A stretch of DNA of 64,000 bases from Sedimentisphaerales bacterium (GCA_016930635.1 JAFGGI010000057.1:1-64000); one strand, 5' to 3'. Positions 24,998 through 34,980 are shown, numbered from the stretch's first letter. Notes: generated from the letters alone by a model not told the origin. A program made the numbers and translations.

Positions 24998-26956
24998 ATG
25001 GGCATAAAAAAACTATCCACCTTTTTTGTTTCCGTATATTTGATTATATGCGCCTTTTTAATTTTTAATTCAGGCCTTTTTTCAAATCAGCCGGATACCG
25101 AAAAGGGAATTTTAAGTCTTGCCGCCGAGGTTAACCTGCCTCAGACGAATAATGTGCCTCAAATGTCGGCAGCAGCGGACATGCCTGTCGATGTTTCACA
25201 AATCACCGCAACAAGTGCCGAGCAAGAAGTTTTTACGCTGGGCTCTGTTCTGAATGCCAAAGACGGCAACCCATATGTAATTGAGCTTAAACTGACAACA
25301 AAAGGGGCTGCTGTCATGTCGGCGAGATTTCGAGACTACGACGACAGAAATCCCAAAAATCCACAACCCCTGGAATTTCTCTCACCTGTTGAGAATACCA
25401 ATACACTGGCGAGCAAAAAATTATTTTTATACGACTTAGAAAAGGCGTTTCCGCTTGACAGGCTTAACTGGCAAAGTACCGGTACAATTAAAAACGCAGA
25501 TGGTTCTGAGTCTATAAGTTTTTGCGCCACTATTTTGAACAACAGCAATGATTTTATTAAGCTTACAAAAACTTATACGCTCGAGCCTGAGACATATCTG
25601 ATGAACTGTGATATAGCCATAGCCAATCTGAGCGATACCGGCGCCAGGATTTCTTTTGAGATGCTCGGAGGAGTGGGAATTTCCAAAGAAGACACAAGAA
25701 TGGACTCCCGCACCATTACCGCAGGCTTTCTTGATGCTCAGGGAAAAGTAGAAACAATAAAGAAAAGTGTCAAAAATCTTGCCGAGGCACCTGGTGGAAA
25801 AATTCTGTTATCTCATAAAAACATCGACTGTAAATTTCTCTGGGCAGCTACTTCAAACAAATATTTTGCTTCAATTATACGGCCTGTTCCAACAGATACC
25901 AATAATCTGCCGGCAGAGTGGATAAGCAATAAGTCTGCTTTATATTTCGATCCTGATATACTTGTAAAAAACGATGAAAATATCGGTGTTTCGATTCAAA
26001 CACAAGCTGTCTCAGTTCTGCCGAAACAGGAATTTGCTTACAAGTTCCAGGTTTATCTTGGCCCCAAAGACAGAACTCGCTTCGAAGGTGTTGCTCTTTA
26101 CAAATCTCTTGGTTTCATAAAGGTAATAGATTTCCGGGCCTGTTGCGGAAATGTTTTCAGCTCACTGAGTCTTTTTATACTTGGTGTAATGAGTCGGCTG
26201 TATGATTTCATACCAAATTATGGAGTAATAATTATAATCTTTGTCGTTGTTGTACGAATCCTTCTGCATCCAATAACTAAAAAAAGCCAGATATCAATGA
26301 TGAAGATGTCAAAACTGGGCCCAAAAGCAGAAGAGATAAAAGAAAAATACGCCAATAACAAAACAGAAATGAACAAGCAAATGATGGCTCTCTACAGAGA
26401 GCATGGCGCCTCGCCCATTTTGGGCTGCCTGCCGATGCTGTTTCAGATGCCTATCTGGATCGCTCTTTACAGCGCCATTTATGCGGGCATTGAATTCCGG
26501 GGAGCGGCGTTGTTGCCTTTCTGGATTACCGACCTTTCAAGCCCTGATGCGCTGTTTGCATTGCCGGGTGCAACTGAAAACCTTCCTATAATTGGTACAT
26601 TCATCGGCACAAGTTTCAATCTGCTGCCAATTCTGCTGGCGGCAGCAATGTTCGCACAGCAAAAAATGATGCCGACGTCAACGACTTCCTCATCAAATCC
26701 CCAGGTCGCTCAACAGCAGAAAATGATGATGTGGATGATGCCTGTGATGTTATTTATCTTTCTATACAGAGCACCTTCAGGATTGAATCTTTATATTATG
26801 TCAAGCACAACCGCAGCCGTTTTTGAACAATATGTTATTAGAAAACATATTCGTGAAAAGGAATCCGCTGAGGAGGCGTTCCTTGTGCCGACAACAAGCA
26901 AGGCCGGCGGAAAACTTAAAAAGAAAAAACCAAAACCTCCAATCAGGTTTTCCTGA
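24998..26956 (+). CDS. yidC: Membrane protein insertase YidC
   Basis: Inserts proteins into the inner membrane, alone or with SecYEG. It has an N-terminal signal-anchor helix (FVSVYLIICAFLIFNSG), a large periplasmic beta-rich domain (about residues 60-370, long form as in Gram-negative bacteria) and the conserved five-helix core (YGVIIIIFVVVVRILLHPITKKSQISMMKM, here at about residues 407-436, followed by LGCLPMLFQMPIWIALYSA). It ends with a Lys-rich tail. 652 residues is slightly above average. Neighbour mnmE follows, the usual yidC-mnmE order, but rpmH and rnpA are absent. Confidence 0.95.
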   Translation: MGIKKLSTFFVSVYLIICAFLIFNSGLFSNQPDTEKGILSLAAEVNLPQTNNVPQMSAAADMPVDVSQITATSAEQEVFTLGSVLNAKDGNPYVIELKLTTKGAAVMSARFRDYDDRNPKNPQPLEFLSPVENTNTLASKKLFLYDLEKAFPLDRLNWQSTGTIKNADGSESISFCATILNNSNDFIKLTKTYTLEPETYLMNCDIAIANLSDTGARISFEMLGGVGISKEDTRMDSRTITAGFLDAQGKVETIKKSVKNLAEAPGGKILLSHKNIDCKFLWAATSNKYFASIIRPVPTDTNNLPAEWISNKSALYFDPDILVKNDENIGVSIQTQAVSVLPKQEFAYKFQVYLGPKDRTRFEGVALYKSLGFIKVIDFRACCGNVFSSLSLFILGVMSRLYDFIPNYGVIIIIFVVVVRILLHPITKKSQISMMKMSKLGPKAEEIKEKYANNKTEMNKQMMALYREHGASPILGCLPMLFQMPIWIALYSAIYAGIEFRGAALLPFWITDLSSPDALFALPGATENLPIIGTFIGTSFNLLPILLAAAMFAQQKMMPTSTTSSSNPQVAQQQKMMMWMMPVMLFIFLYRAPSGLNLYIMSSTTAAVFEQYVIRKHIREKESAEEAFLVPTTSKAGGKLKKKKPKPPIRFS

Positions 26957-26990
26957 CAATTCTATAAAACAAGAGATTGCAGATGCGACT

Positions 26991-28367
26991 ATGTATAATA
27001 TAAACGACACAATAGTTGCCCTCTCCAGCGGAGCATCTCCTTCATTAAGTAAAATTATACGAATCAGCGGTCCAAAAGTTTTTGAGGTTTTAAAGACTGT
27101 CGCTCCATGTGTTAAAACAAAAAAAAGGCAAATAGTTCCTGCCCGGGTAAATATCACTGAAGACTTTGCTGTTCGGATGTATATCTACCTGTTCTGTTCA
27201 CCGGAGTCATATACAGGTGATGATCTTGTCGAAGTTCATCTTTCTGCCTGCGAGGATGTTGTTAAAGACATACTTGCAAAACTTTTTTCTTTCGGCTGCC
27301 GGCTTGCTGAGCCGGGTGAATTTACATATAGAGCTTATGTGAACGGGAAAATGGACCTTTCCCAGGCTGAAGCGGTAGCACAGTTAATACAAAGTTCCAA
27401 TCAATATCAGCTCTGTGCCGCTCAAAAACTTCTCGGAGGTTCGCTTGAGAAAAAAGTCTGTCAAATCCACCAGGAAATACTTGGTCTTTTATCTCTCACT
27501 GAAGCAGCTCTCGACTTCAGCACAGAAGAAATAGATACAGAAGAAGAAAAAGGTGCTGAGACTGCAAAAAAAATCTGTGACAGTCTCAATGAACTTTTGA
27601 CCGGTTCCATTACTTTCGAACAAATCGTTGATGCGCCTTCTGCAATAATAATCGGTTCTGCCAACGCAGGAAAAAGCAGTCTTGCAAATGCACTTATAGG
27701 CACACAAAGAAGTATCACATCTGAACACAACGGCACAACCAGAGATGTACTTGAGCACTGGCTGAAACTGGACAAATGTGATTGCGTTTTATTCGATTGT
27801 GCCGGCCTTACTGCCGCCCCTGCTGATATAATTTCAGTCTTAGCAAATGCAGCAACTGCAAAAGCAATCAAAGATGCTGCTGTGATAATCTTTTGTGCGG
27901 ATGCTGCAAAGCAGGATTATTCTTCCGATTTAGAGGTTCTTAAAGGTTTAGATAAAAAACCGAGTATTTATACTGCTACAAAATGCGACCTGTTAAATGC
28001 CGAAGAGTCTGCTCAAAAACTTAACACCCTGAAGGGCACCTTCGGGTGTGATTTTATTGTTTCCAGTTCCAAAAGCCTGCTCGGGGTCGAAGAACTTAAA
28101 GCGCTTATACAACAAAATATAATAAATCAAACCTCCGATACAACAGAAGCTGCCGATAAAACAGCTCTTACCGAAAGACACCGAACAGTAATTGCAGGGA
28201 CAATTGAAAATGTTCAGCTTGCCGGTGAAGAATTTATAAAAAACAGCCAGGAAACTGCTGCTATGTTTTTACGGTCGGCTTTACAAAATCTTGAAAGCTT
28301 CGAAGCCGAACATATTGATGAGGCAATTCTCGAAAGGATTTTTTCACATTTCTGCATCGGCAAGTAA
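26991..28367 (+). CDS. mnmE: tRNA modification GTPase MnmE
   Basis: With MnmG, makes the cmnm5 modification at U34 of certain tRNAs. It has the N-terminal formyl-THF domain (DTIVALSSGASPSLSKIIRISG), a helical domain, the inserted G domain with GSANAGKSSL (G1), NGTTRD (G2), DCAG (G3, more often DTAG) and TKCD (G4, more often NKxD), and the invariant C-terminal CIGK. The G3 and G4 changes are mild departures from the family. The open frame reaches back into yidC, but the ATG at 26991 gives the normal start. It overlaps rimO tail to tail by 24 bases. Confidence 0.93.
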   Translation: MYNINDTIVALSSGASPSLSKIIRISGPKVFEVLKTVAPCVKTKKRQIVPARVNITEDFAVRMYIYLFCSPESYTGDDLVEVHLSACEDVVKDILAKLFSFGCRLAEPGEFTYRAYVNGKMDLSQAEAVAQLIQSSNQYQLCAAQKLLGGSLEKKVCQIHQEILGLLSLTEAALDFSTEEIDTEEEKGAETAKKICDSLNELLTGSITFEQIVDAPSAIIIGSANAGKSSLANALIGTQRSITSEHNGTTRDVLEHWLKLDKCDCVLFDCAGLTAAPADIISVLANAATAKAIKDAAVIIFCADAAKQDYSSDLEVLKGLDKKPSIYTATKCDLLNAEESAQKLNTLKGTFGCDFIVSSSKSLLGVEELKALIQQNIINQTSDTTEAADKTALTERHRTVIAGTIENVQLAGEEFIKNSQETAAMFLRSALQNLESFEAEHIDEAILERIFSHFCIGK

Positions 28368-29705
28368 GTCATAATCCTGATAACCCGTCACTTTTGCCTT
28401 TATAAAGCTGCCCGGCTCGGCTTTACAGTTGTTTACAGCACATATACTATCGATATGAGGAGCCTGCCCATAGAACCGACCAATTGCAAGTCCATCAGGC
28501 TGAATTTGGTCAATTAAAAACTCAAGCACCTGACCCTGATGAGCTTTATTTTTTGCGAAAGCGATCTTCTGCTGAGCAAGCATAAGCTCTTCTCTTCTAT
28601 TTTCTTTAACATCCTGCGGTATCTGGTCCGGCAACTGGGCAGCCTTGGTGCCCTGCTCGGGCCAATATGCGAAACATCCTAACGCATCAAAGCGAACCTC
28701 TTTTATAAAATCAAGCAACTCTGCAAACTGTTTTTCTGTCTCGCCGGGAAAACCTACAATCACTGTTGTCCGCAGTATACAATCCGGAATGCTTTTCCGC
28801 AGCTTTTCAATAAGACCGGTTATTTTTTCTTTTGTGTCGGAACGATACATCCTTTTTAATATGTCGCTGTTAATATGCTGTATCGGCATATCAATATAAT
28901 GAACGACCTTTTTGCTTTTTGCTATTGTTTCGATAAGAATTTCATCTATTCCGGATGGATTAAGATACATAAGTCTTATCCATCCAAGAGAATCGATTTT
29001 TTCAAGTTCGTTGATGACTTTTACAAGGCCGTCTTTTTGATTTGAGTCTTTGCCGTAGTTTGCGCTGTCCTGAGCGATTACGGATAATTCTACTATGCCG
29101 GCACTGGCAAGCTGATTTGCCTCAACAATAATATTATCTAACGGCTTGCTCCTGAACTTACCTTTGATCGCAGGTATTGTGCAAAAGGAACAGAACTTAT
29201 CACAACCTTCGCTTATTCTCAAATATGCCCAGTGTGCAGAGTTTATTAAAAGCCTGTCTGTATCATCCTGTGTGTTGTCGGTCCAGCCGACAGGGCTTTG
29301 GTAAAATCTCATTTGACTATCGCCGAAAAGATTTTCAATTATCTCTGCGATATTATCTCTTTGTCCGAGTTCAACAACTGCATCTATCTGGCCAAACTTT
29401 TGCAGAAGTTGTTGCTTTTGACGCTGCGGCAGACATCCTGCAACAACAATCTTTTTAATCTTTCCTTTGCGTTTTTTACCAAGTGCCCTGCTTATCACTT
29501 CCTCGGCTTCATCGACAGCAGGTTGTATAAATCCGCATGTGTTAATCACAACAATATCGGCATTATCGATATCGGCGCCTACTATAAAGCCCTTCTCGGC
29601 AATGAGTGCAAGCATTTTTTCCGAATCAACCACGTTTTTCGGGCAGCCCAAGGCAACAAAACCCACGGCCAGAGCCTTTTTATTACTTTTATTTGTCATA
29701 GACAT
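28344..29705 (-). CDS. rimO: Ribosomal protein S12 methylthiotransferase RimO
   Basis: A radical-SAM enzyme that adds a methylthio group to an Asp of ribosomal protein S12. The N-terminal MTTase domain has the three cluster Cys in GCPKNVVDSE, NTCGFI and VAGCLPQR. The radical-SAM CxxxCxxC is CDKFCSFC near residue 175, and a TRAM domain fills the last 65 residues. 453 residues is normal. GCPKN and the substrate loop fit RimO rather than MiaB. It is convergent with mnmE and divergent from the polyferredoxin gene. Confidence 0.94.
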   Translation of the reverse strand: MSMTNKSNKKALAVGFVALGCPKNVVDSEKMLALIAEKGFIVGADIDNADIVVINTCGFIQPAVDEAEEVISRALGKKRKGKIKKIVVAGCLPQRQKQQLLQKFGQIDAVVELGQRDNIAEIIENLFGDSQMRFYQSPVGWTDNTQDDTDRLLINSAHWAYLRISEGCDKFCSFCTIPAIKGKFRSKPLDNIIVEANQLASAGIVELSVIAQDSANYGKDSNQKDGLVKVINELEKIDSLGWIRLMYLNPSGIDEILIETIAKSKKVVHYIDMPIQHINSDILKRMYRSDTKEKITGLIEKLRKSIPDCILRTTVIVGFPGETEKQFAELLDFIKEVRFDALGCFAYWPEQGTKAAQLPDQIPQDVKENRREELMLAQQKIAFAKNKAHQGQVLEFLIDQIQPDGLAIGRFYGQAPHIDSICAVNNCKAEPGSFIKAKVTGYQDYDLLADAEM

Positions 29706-29763
29706 ATTTCTATTTCTTCCTTAAATTAGAGAACATATTATAGTCAATTGCGTATCAAAAGCC

Positions 29764-30423
29764 ATGAATGAATTCGAAACAGCAAAAAAGAAGCGGTTCA
29801 TAAAACAAGTGATAACGGCTGTTATCTTTCCGGTAGTCGTTATCGGCGGCTGGTTCTATCCTGTCCTGGGCTATTTTATCCCTATCTGTATGCTGGCTGG
29901 TATATCTATAGCTTTTTGGAAGGGACGGAAATGGTGCGACTGGTATTGTCCGCGAGGCGGCTTTTTTGATACTGCGGCAAAAACTATAAGCCCAAACAAA
30001 GAAATCCCTGCATTTTTTAAGAAAACTTCAACCAGGGTCGTAATGTTGATAATCCTGATGACGGCTATGACAACTCAAATAATTCGAGTCTGGCCAAACT
30101 GGCAAAAAATCGGTGCCGTCTTCGTTATTATGCTGACAGTTACTACTACTTTGGCCGTTATCTTAGCCATAATTTATCATCCGCGAGTATGGTGCTGCTT
30201 TTGTCCTATTGGTTCAATCTCCAACTGGGTCGGCAAAGGAAAGAAACCGTTAAAAATAGATTCGAACCTTTGTATCGAATGCCGGCGATGTCATAAAATC
30301 TGTCCAATTGGAGTCTCTGCTTACAAATTCAAAAACAAAGAAGTGGAAAAAGTCATGGACGGCGATTGCCTAAAATGCGGTCTCTGCGCTGCTGTCTGCC
30401 CAAAGAAAGCTTTGAAATTATAA
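29764..30423 (+). CDS. Membrane polyferredoxin (NapH/4Fe-4S type)
   Basis: A 219-residue protein with about four membrane helices and cytoplasmic iron-sulfur sites. Two half-motifs, CDWYCPRGG and CCFCPIG, lie after membrane helices as in NapH/NosR/RdxA proteins. Two 4Fe-4S motifs, CIECRRCHKICPIG and CLKCGLCAAVCPKKA, are at the C-terminus. It probably carries electrons between the quinone pool or a reductase and a partner; the partner is not in the window. It is a single gene, convergent with trmB. Confidence 0.82.
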   Translation: MNEFETAKKKRFIKQVITAVIFPVVVIGGWFYPVLGYFIPICMLAGISIAFWKGRKWCDWYCPRGGFFDTAAKTISPNKEIPAFFKKTSTRVVMLIILMTAMTTQIIRVWPNWQKIGAVFVIMLTVTTTLAVILAIIYHPRVWCCFCPIGSISNWVGKGKKPLKIDSNLCIECRRCHKICPIGVSAYKFKNKEVEKVMDGDCLKCGLCAAVCPKKALKL

Positions 30424-30427
30424 ACAG

Positions 30428-31054
30428 CTATTTCTTCCGGAACGCCAGCGTATGAACTTCCCTGTCCTCTTTGACATACTTTCTTTCATAATTTGTTCCT
30501 ACAAGCTCACCATCAACTGCACCGACAGGGATGACGAACTCGGCAGGGATAAGTTCTTTTGAAAAACCTTCGAAAGCCTGCTGTGCCCACTGAAAATACT
30601 CGATATGGTCTGTGGCAAAATTTATTAACCCATCCATTTGCAGACAGCGAATTAACTGCGTGATATTTTTTTCACAGATGAATCTTCTTTTGTGATGGCG
30701 CTTCTTGGGCCAGGGATCAGGATAATAGATATGAAAACATTCCACACTTGCATCAGCGAGAAAATCAGCAATGAATGATATGGCATCTGTGCGTATTATA
30801 CGGACATTAGTCAGTTCGTGCCTGCCGATTCTATCTACGGAATATTTGTAATACTTGCTTGCCCATTCAATACCGAGGAAATTTATCTCCTCAAAAGCCT
30901 GTGCCTGGCTAACCAGAAAAGTACCTTTGCCGGAACCGATCTCGATGTGTACGGCAGCATTACGTCCGAAAATATCGGAAAAGTCGATTTTATCGTTAAT
31001 ATTTTCCGGCTTTAACGCTATATTCGGATAGTCTTTCAACTGCTTTTTCGTCAT
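30428..31054 (-). CDS. trmB: tRNA (guanine-N7-)-methyltransferase TrmB
   Basis: Methylates G46 of tRNA with SAM. SAM site VHIEIGSGKGTFL near residue 36, then GIEWASKY, the catalytic/tRNA-binding YYPDPWPKKRHHKRRF, and the C-terminal VGTNYERKY. 208 residues is the usual size. Only four bases separate its stop from that of the convergent polyferredoxin gene. Confidence 0.95.
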   Translation of the reverse strand: MTKKQLKDYPNIALKPENINDKIDFSDIFGRNAAVHIEIGSGKGTFLVSQAQAFEEINFLGIEWASKYYKYSVDRIGRHELTNVRIIRTDAISFIADFLADASVECFHIYYPDPWPKKRHHKRRFICEKNITQLIRCLQMDGLINFATDHIEYFQWAQQAFEGFSKELIPAEFVIPVGAVDGELVGTNYERKYVKEDREVHTLAFRKK

Positions 31055-31235
31055 AATAAAGTCTTCCGCGATACCTATATTAACACTCTGCTGTTTTTGC
31101 CTTTGCCGAGGGCTTATTTTGGACTGAAAACCCTCTTAAGTCAAGCCCGACAAAATTCGATACATATTATACGGAACTGTTCAGCCGATAATAACGTATA
31201 AATTATGAACAACGTGCTTGCAACAGGAATGAAAA

Positions 31236-31928
31236 ATGATACGGCCCATAAGACTAAGACGAAAACGAGTTCTTATTGATATCGACACACAGAAGGATCT
31301 GTTCCTGGCCAGCGGCGTGGCCTGTGTTAGAAATCATCGCAGGGTACTGATGAACATAAGGAGAGTTCTTGCATGGGCACGAACGAAACACGTCAGAATG
31401 GTTTCCACTGAATTATACAAGCCTGGGAAAAACGGCGATAAATACTGCATTGCAGGTACAAAAGGTCAGGAAAAAATCTCTTATACTCTTCGTAAAAGAA
31501 GAGTGGAATTCCAGGCTGATGGATGCACCGACCTGCAACGAGATATATTTATACATTATGACCAGGTAATTCTTAATAAACGGTGTGAGGATCCTTTCGA
31601 CGAACCACGTGCCGAGCGTCTTCTTACAGAAATCAAGGCTGATGAATTTATCATCATAGGGGGTCTCGCTGAGGGAGCTGTTTCAGCTACGGTTTTAGGT
31701 CTTCTGCAGAGAGGTAAACATGTAACTATTTTAGTTGATGCCATCGGCACACATGACAGGCATAAAGCTGATATGGCTTTTCGTAAGATGAAAGCAAAAG
31801 GAGCAATTCTTACTGAATCACGGACATATGCAGGTTCAACGCATTTAAAAACCGCTGGGATATGCGACTGTAAGCTTTGTCGAATGAAAGAAAAGCCGTC
31901 ACAATTCCAAACTTCTATCGGTGCGTAA
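31236..31928 (+). CDS. Isochorismatase-fold protein lacking the catalytic Cys
   Basis: A 230-residue member of the isochorismatase-like hydrolase fold. The catalytic Asp is in VLIDIDTQKDLFL, and a Lys follows in VILNKRCEDPF. At the nucleophile position, where cysteine hydrolases have G-x-A-x-x-x-C-V, it reads GLAEGAVSATVLGLL, with Ala in place of Cys. EntB-type isochorismatases also lack this Cys, so activity is not excluded. The C-terminal tail carries a CDCKLC cluster, a possible metal site. The start has an AGGA site seven bases upstream. It stands alone. Confidence 0.75.
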   Translation: MIRPIRLRRKRVLIDIDTQKDLFLASGVACVRNHRRVLMNIRRVLAWARTKHVRMVSTELYKPGKNGDKYCIAGTKGQEKISYTLRKRRVEFQADGCTDLQRDIFIHYDQVILNKRCEDPFDEPRAERLLTEIKADEFIIIGGLAEGAVSATVLGLLQRGKHVTILVDAIGTHDRHKADMAFRKMKAKGAILTESRTYAGSTHLKTAGICDCKLCRMKEKPSQFQTSIGA

Positions 31929-31951
31929 AAACAATCTGCAGTTCAGCTTTC

Positions 31952-32788
31952 CTATGTTTTTTTGCCCCTATATACAATGACTTTCGTAGGACATTTTTCC
32001 ATTGCCTCTGTAAAGGATTCACCCGGCTGGTATTTTTCATAATTAAGCCTGGCATAATTTGTCGCCATTTCGAAAGCGTCATTTTTTTTCGTACACATTT
32101 TGCAGCCGATGCACCCTACTTTGCAAAAGTCCTTGGTATCTTTCCCGCTTTCCTGACTCTTGCAGGCTACTGTCATCATAACATTGCTGGTAAAAGGCAC
32201 CATTTCTATCAACCCCCTGGGGCAGGCCTTTGAACATGCGGTACAACCTGTGCATTTTTCATAGTCGATCACTGCAAGACCGTCAATAATATGAATCGCA
32301 TCAAATTTACAGGATGCCACACAATCGCCAAAGCCGAGACAGCCAAATTTGCAGGCTTGTACATTAGCCAGGGCGTTTGCACTTGTGCAAGTCGGAATAC
32401 CGTCATATTGCCCAAAAAATGTTTTGTCTCCTGTATGAGCTTTACAATGAACGATAGGTCTTACTGGTACACCTGACCCGCTAACCGCAAGACTGAGTAT
32501 CTCGGCTATCTTTCCGGATACATTGTCTCCGCCGGGGGCACATTTGCCGATAAGTTCAGGATTAGCTGCAACGGCCTTGGCATAAGCTGAACAGCCGGCA
32601 AAACCACAGGCTCCACAATCCACGCCGGGAAGAGCTGTTAAGATTTGTTCTACTTTTGGATCAACCTGAACCTTGAGTTTTATGCTCGCGATTAATAATA
32701 CCAGTGCAAAACCCGCCGCCAAAACAAGCATTGTCACGCCCGCCTGCCAGGAAGAACTCCATAAATCAATCAAACCAGTCAATATCAT
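31952..32788 (-). CDS. rnfB: Rnf complex subunit RnfB
   Basis: Iron-sulfur subunit that passes electrons from ferredoxin into the Rnf complex (ferredoxin:NAD+ oxidoreductase, an H+ or Na+ pump). It has an N-terminal membrane helix (LVLAAGFALVLLIASIKLKV), the Fe4S domain GVDCGACGFAGCSAYA plus a later Cys, and two 4Fe-4S ferredoxin motifs (CLGFGDCVASCKFDAI and CTGCTACSKACPRGLI). A further CKVGCIGCKMC cluster lies near the end. It is cut off from rnfA by a gene on the other strand, so it needs its own promoter. Confidence 0.93.
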   Translation of the reverse strand: MILTGLIDLWSSSWQAGVTMLVLAAGFALVLLIASIKLKVQVDPKVEQILTALPGVDCGACGFAGCSAYAKAVAANPELIGKCAPGGDNVSGKIAEILSLAVSGSGVPVRPIVHCKAHTGDKTFFGQYDGIPTCTSANALANVQACKFGCLGFGDCVASCKFDAIHIIDGLAVIDYEKCTGCTACSKACPRGLIEMVPFTSNVMMTVACKSQESGKDTKDFCKVGCIGCKMCTKKNDAFEMATNYARLNYEKYQPGESFTEAMEKCPTKVIVYRGKKT

Positions 32789-32903
32789 TTTCTATACCTT
32801 TATCAGGAACAGTGCTTATTTAAGCAGGCCAGTATAGCTATAACACCCCTTTTGGGCAAGAGATTTGTCGTAAACAACAAAATTGTTGAACAATAGGGCC
32901 AAA

Positions 32904-34364
32904 ATGAGTAAATTATTATCAAAAGGTAATTGGCATTTTTCGGGTTATAAGGAAAATATGGTCGAGCAAGAACTTAAAAATATTGAAGCCGGCAGGCAAA
33001 AAAACCCCGGCTATTACGAAGAGGTGGACAGGGCAGTAAAATTTGTCGTGCCGCCGCAGATGCGGGTGTTGGAAATCGGCTGCTCGACCGGGAGATTGCT
33101 GGCTGATACCAAGCCTGCTTACGGCCTGGGAATCGACAATAATGAAAAGCTGATAGAAGCCGCAAAGCATATTCACGCCGATAAGGAAAATCTGACCTTT
33201 GTTTGCGATGATGCGGAAAACTTTGATTTTGCTGATACCGAACCGTTTGACTACATAATCCTGTCAGATATTCTGCCGCTGGTGGGAGATGTACAGAACC
33301 TTCTGATAAATATACGACGGCTCTGCAAACCGAGTACAAGATTGGTTATTACATATTATTCGAATGTGTGGCGGCCTATGTTGGCAATCGCCTCTTTGAT
33401 TGGGCGACGGCAAAAAAGCCTGCGTTATAACTGGCTTTCAAGTAAAGATATTATAAATCTTCTGCATCTTGCGGATTATGACACGATTACCAAAACCGGC
33501 CGAACATTATTGCCTTTGAAAATACCCGTGCTCGGATGGTTTATGAACAGGTTCCTGGCTAAGATGCCGTTTTTTAACCATTGCTGTTTAACCTGGCGGA
33601 TAGTGGCAAGGCCGATGCCGGCCAAAACAGAAGGTCCGGCACCGACCGTTTCCGTTGTAATACCAACTCGTGACGAACGGGGAAATATAGAAATGGCATT
33701 TAAACGGACGCCAAAGCTGGGCAACTGGACAGAACTGATCTTTGTTGACGGGCATTCTACCGATGGCACAGTCGAAGAAATAGAAAGATGTAAAGCAGAA
33801 TACGGCAACCAGTGGCACAGAGTTGAAATACTGCATCAAACAGGTAAAGGCAAAGCCGATGCGATGCGGTTAGGGTTCGATGCCTGCCAGGGTGATATCC
33901 TGATGATCCTGGATTCGGACCTGACTATGCCGCCGGAGGAACTGGGGAAATATTATGAAGCTATAGTCGAAGGCAAAGGTGATTTTATCAACGGCTGTCG
34001 GCTGATCTACCCTATAGAAAAACAAGCGATGCGATTTCTAAACCTGATCGCGAATCATCTTTTTGCTACACTGTTTTCCTGGTTGCTGGACCAGCCGGTT
34101 AAAGACACCCTGTGCGGGACTAAGGTGTTATGGCGCAAAGATTACGATAAAATCGTAGCAAATAGAGCATATTTCGGGGATTTCGATCCCTTTGGAGATT
34201 TCGACCTGCTGTTCGGAGCAACTAAATTAAATCATAAAATCGTAGATATGCCGATACATTACCGCAACCGCAGCTATGGTGATATTAAAATCCATCGATG
34301 GGAACACGGATTACTGCTGTTTCAAATGAGTTGGAAGGCTTTCGTGAAACTGAAACTGTCGTAG
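32904..34364 (+). CDS. Methyltransferase-GT2 glycosyltransferase fusion
   Basis: Two domains. Residues 1-230 are a class I SAM methyltransferase (VLEIGCSTGRLLAD, GIDNNEKLIEAA, FDYIILSDILP). Residues 245-485 are a GT2 domain close to polyprenyl-phosphate-mannose synthases (VSVVIPTRDERGNIE, LIFVDGHSTDGT, ILDSDLTMPPEE with the DSD metal site, DTLCGTKVLWR). No C-terminal membrane anchor is seen. An in-frame TTG exists at 32883; the ATG at 32904 is preferred. It lies on the plus strand between rnfA and rnfB, both on the minus strand, so it looks inserted into the rnf region. It is probably linked to lipid-linked glycan synthesis, not to Rnf. Confidence 0.85.
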   Translation: MSKLLSKGNWHFSGYKENMVEQELKNIEAGRQKNPGYYEEVDRAVKFVVPPQMRVLEIGCSTGRLLADTKPAYGLGIDNNEKLIEAAKHIHADKENLTFVCDDAENFDFADTEPFDYIILSDILPLVGDVQNLLINIRRLCKPSTRLVITYYSNVWRPMLAIASLIGRRQKSLRYNWLSSKDIINLLHLADYDTITKTGRTLLPLKIPVLGWFMNRFLAKMPFFNHCCLTWRIVARPMPAKTEGPAPTVSVVIPTRDERGNIEMAFKRTPKLGNWTELIFVDGHSTDGTVEEIERCKAEYGNQWHRVEILHQTGKGKADAMRLGFDACQGDILMILDSDLTMPPEELGKYYEAIVEGKGDFINGCRLIYPIEKQAMRFLNLIANHLFATLFSWLLDQPVKDTLCGTKVLWRKDYDKIVANRAYFGDFDPFGDFDLLFGATKLNHKIVDMPIHYRNRSYGDIKIHRWEHGLLLFQMSWKAFVKLKLS

Positions 34365-34377
34365 CCTGAAACTTTAG

Positions 34378-34971
34378 CTACTTGATCATCCCCGCAAACC
34401 CCATAAATGCAAGTGTCAGCAGTCCTGCTGTAATCAAAGTTATCGGCGCACCTTTGAGACTGTCCGGCACATCTGCTATATTAAGATTTTCGCGAATACC
34501 AGCCATTATGCAGATCGCAAGAGTAAAGCCGATGCCGGCACCAAAACTGAGGACCGCTGCTTCAGGAAAATTATCAATTCCCCATAAATTAACAAAAAGA
34601 CAAAGGCCGAGTATCGCACAATTTGTTGTAATCAACGGCAGAAATATGCCAAAGCTTTCGTATAAAGGCGGGAAAAACTTCCGCAAATACATCTCAACAA
34701 GCTGTACCGCCCCTGCTATTACAAGAATATAACAGACATAGCGGGTAACTTCCAAACCGTAAGGCATCAAAATCAAATTATCTATCAGCCAGGTAAGTGT
34801 GCCTGCCAGCGTAATCACAAATGTCACAGCCATGCCCATTCCAAAGGCCATATCAAGTCTTCCTGAGACGCCCAGGTATGGACAAATTCCGAGAAACTTT
34901 GTAAACACAAGATTGTTTACAATAACAATCGAAATAAAACCCATTAACAGGACATAAACTTTATCCATCAC
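34378..34971 (-). CDS. rnfA: Rnf complex subunit RnfA
   Basis: Integral membrane subunit of Rnf with about six helices (FISIVIVNNLVFTKFLGICPYLGVS, first 15 residues shown in family as VNNLVFTKFLGICP). The conserved Cys of the intramembrane iron site is in FLGICPYLG and, in the second half, in TTNCAILGLC. 197 residues. It is paralogous to RnfE, with opposite topology. Nine bases separate it from rnfE upstream. Confidence 0.94.
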   Translation of the reverse strand: MMDKVYVLLMGFISIVIVNNLVFTKFLGICPYLGVSGRLDMAFGMGMAVTFVITLAGTLTWLIDNLILMPYGLEVTRYVCYILVIAGAVQLVEMYLRKFFPPLYESFGIFLPLITTNCAILGLCLFVNLWGIDNFPEAAVLSFGAGIGFTLAICIMAGIRENLNIADVPDSLKGAPITLITAGLLTLAFMGFAGMIK

Positions 34972-34980
34972 TTAAACCTT

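Noticed and set aside
26823..26990. A 56-residue N-terminal extension of MnmE
   Set aside because: It overlaps the yidC end and is not part of the family; the ATG at 26991 gives the usual start.
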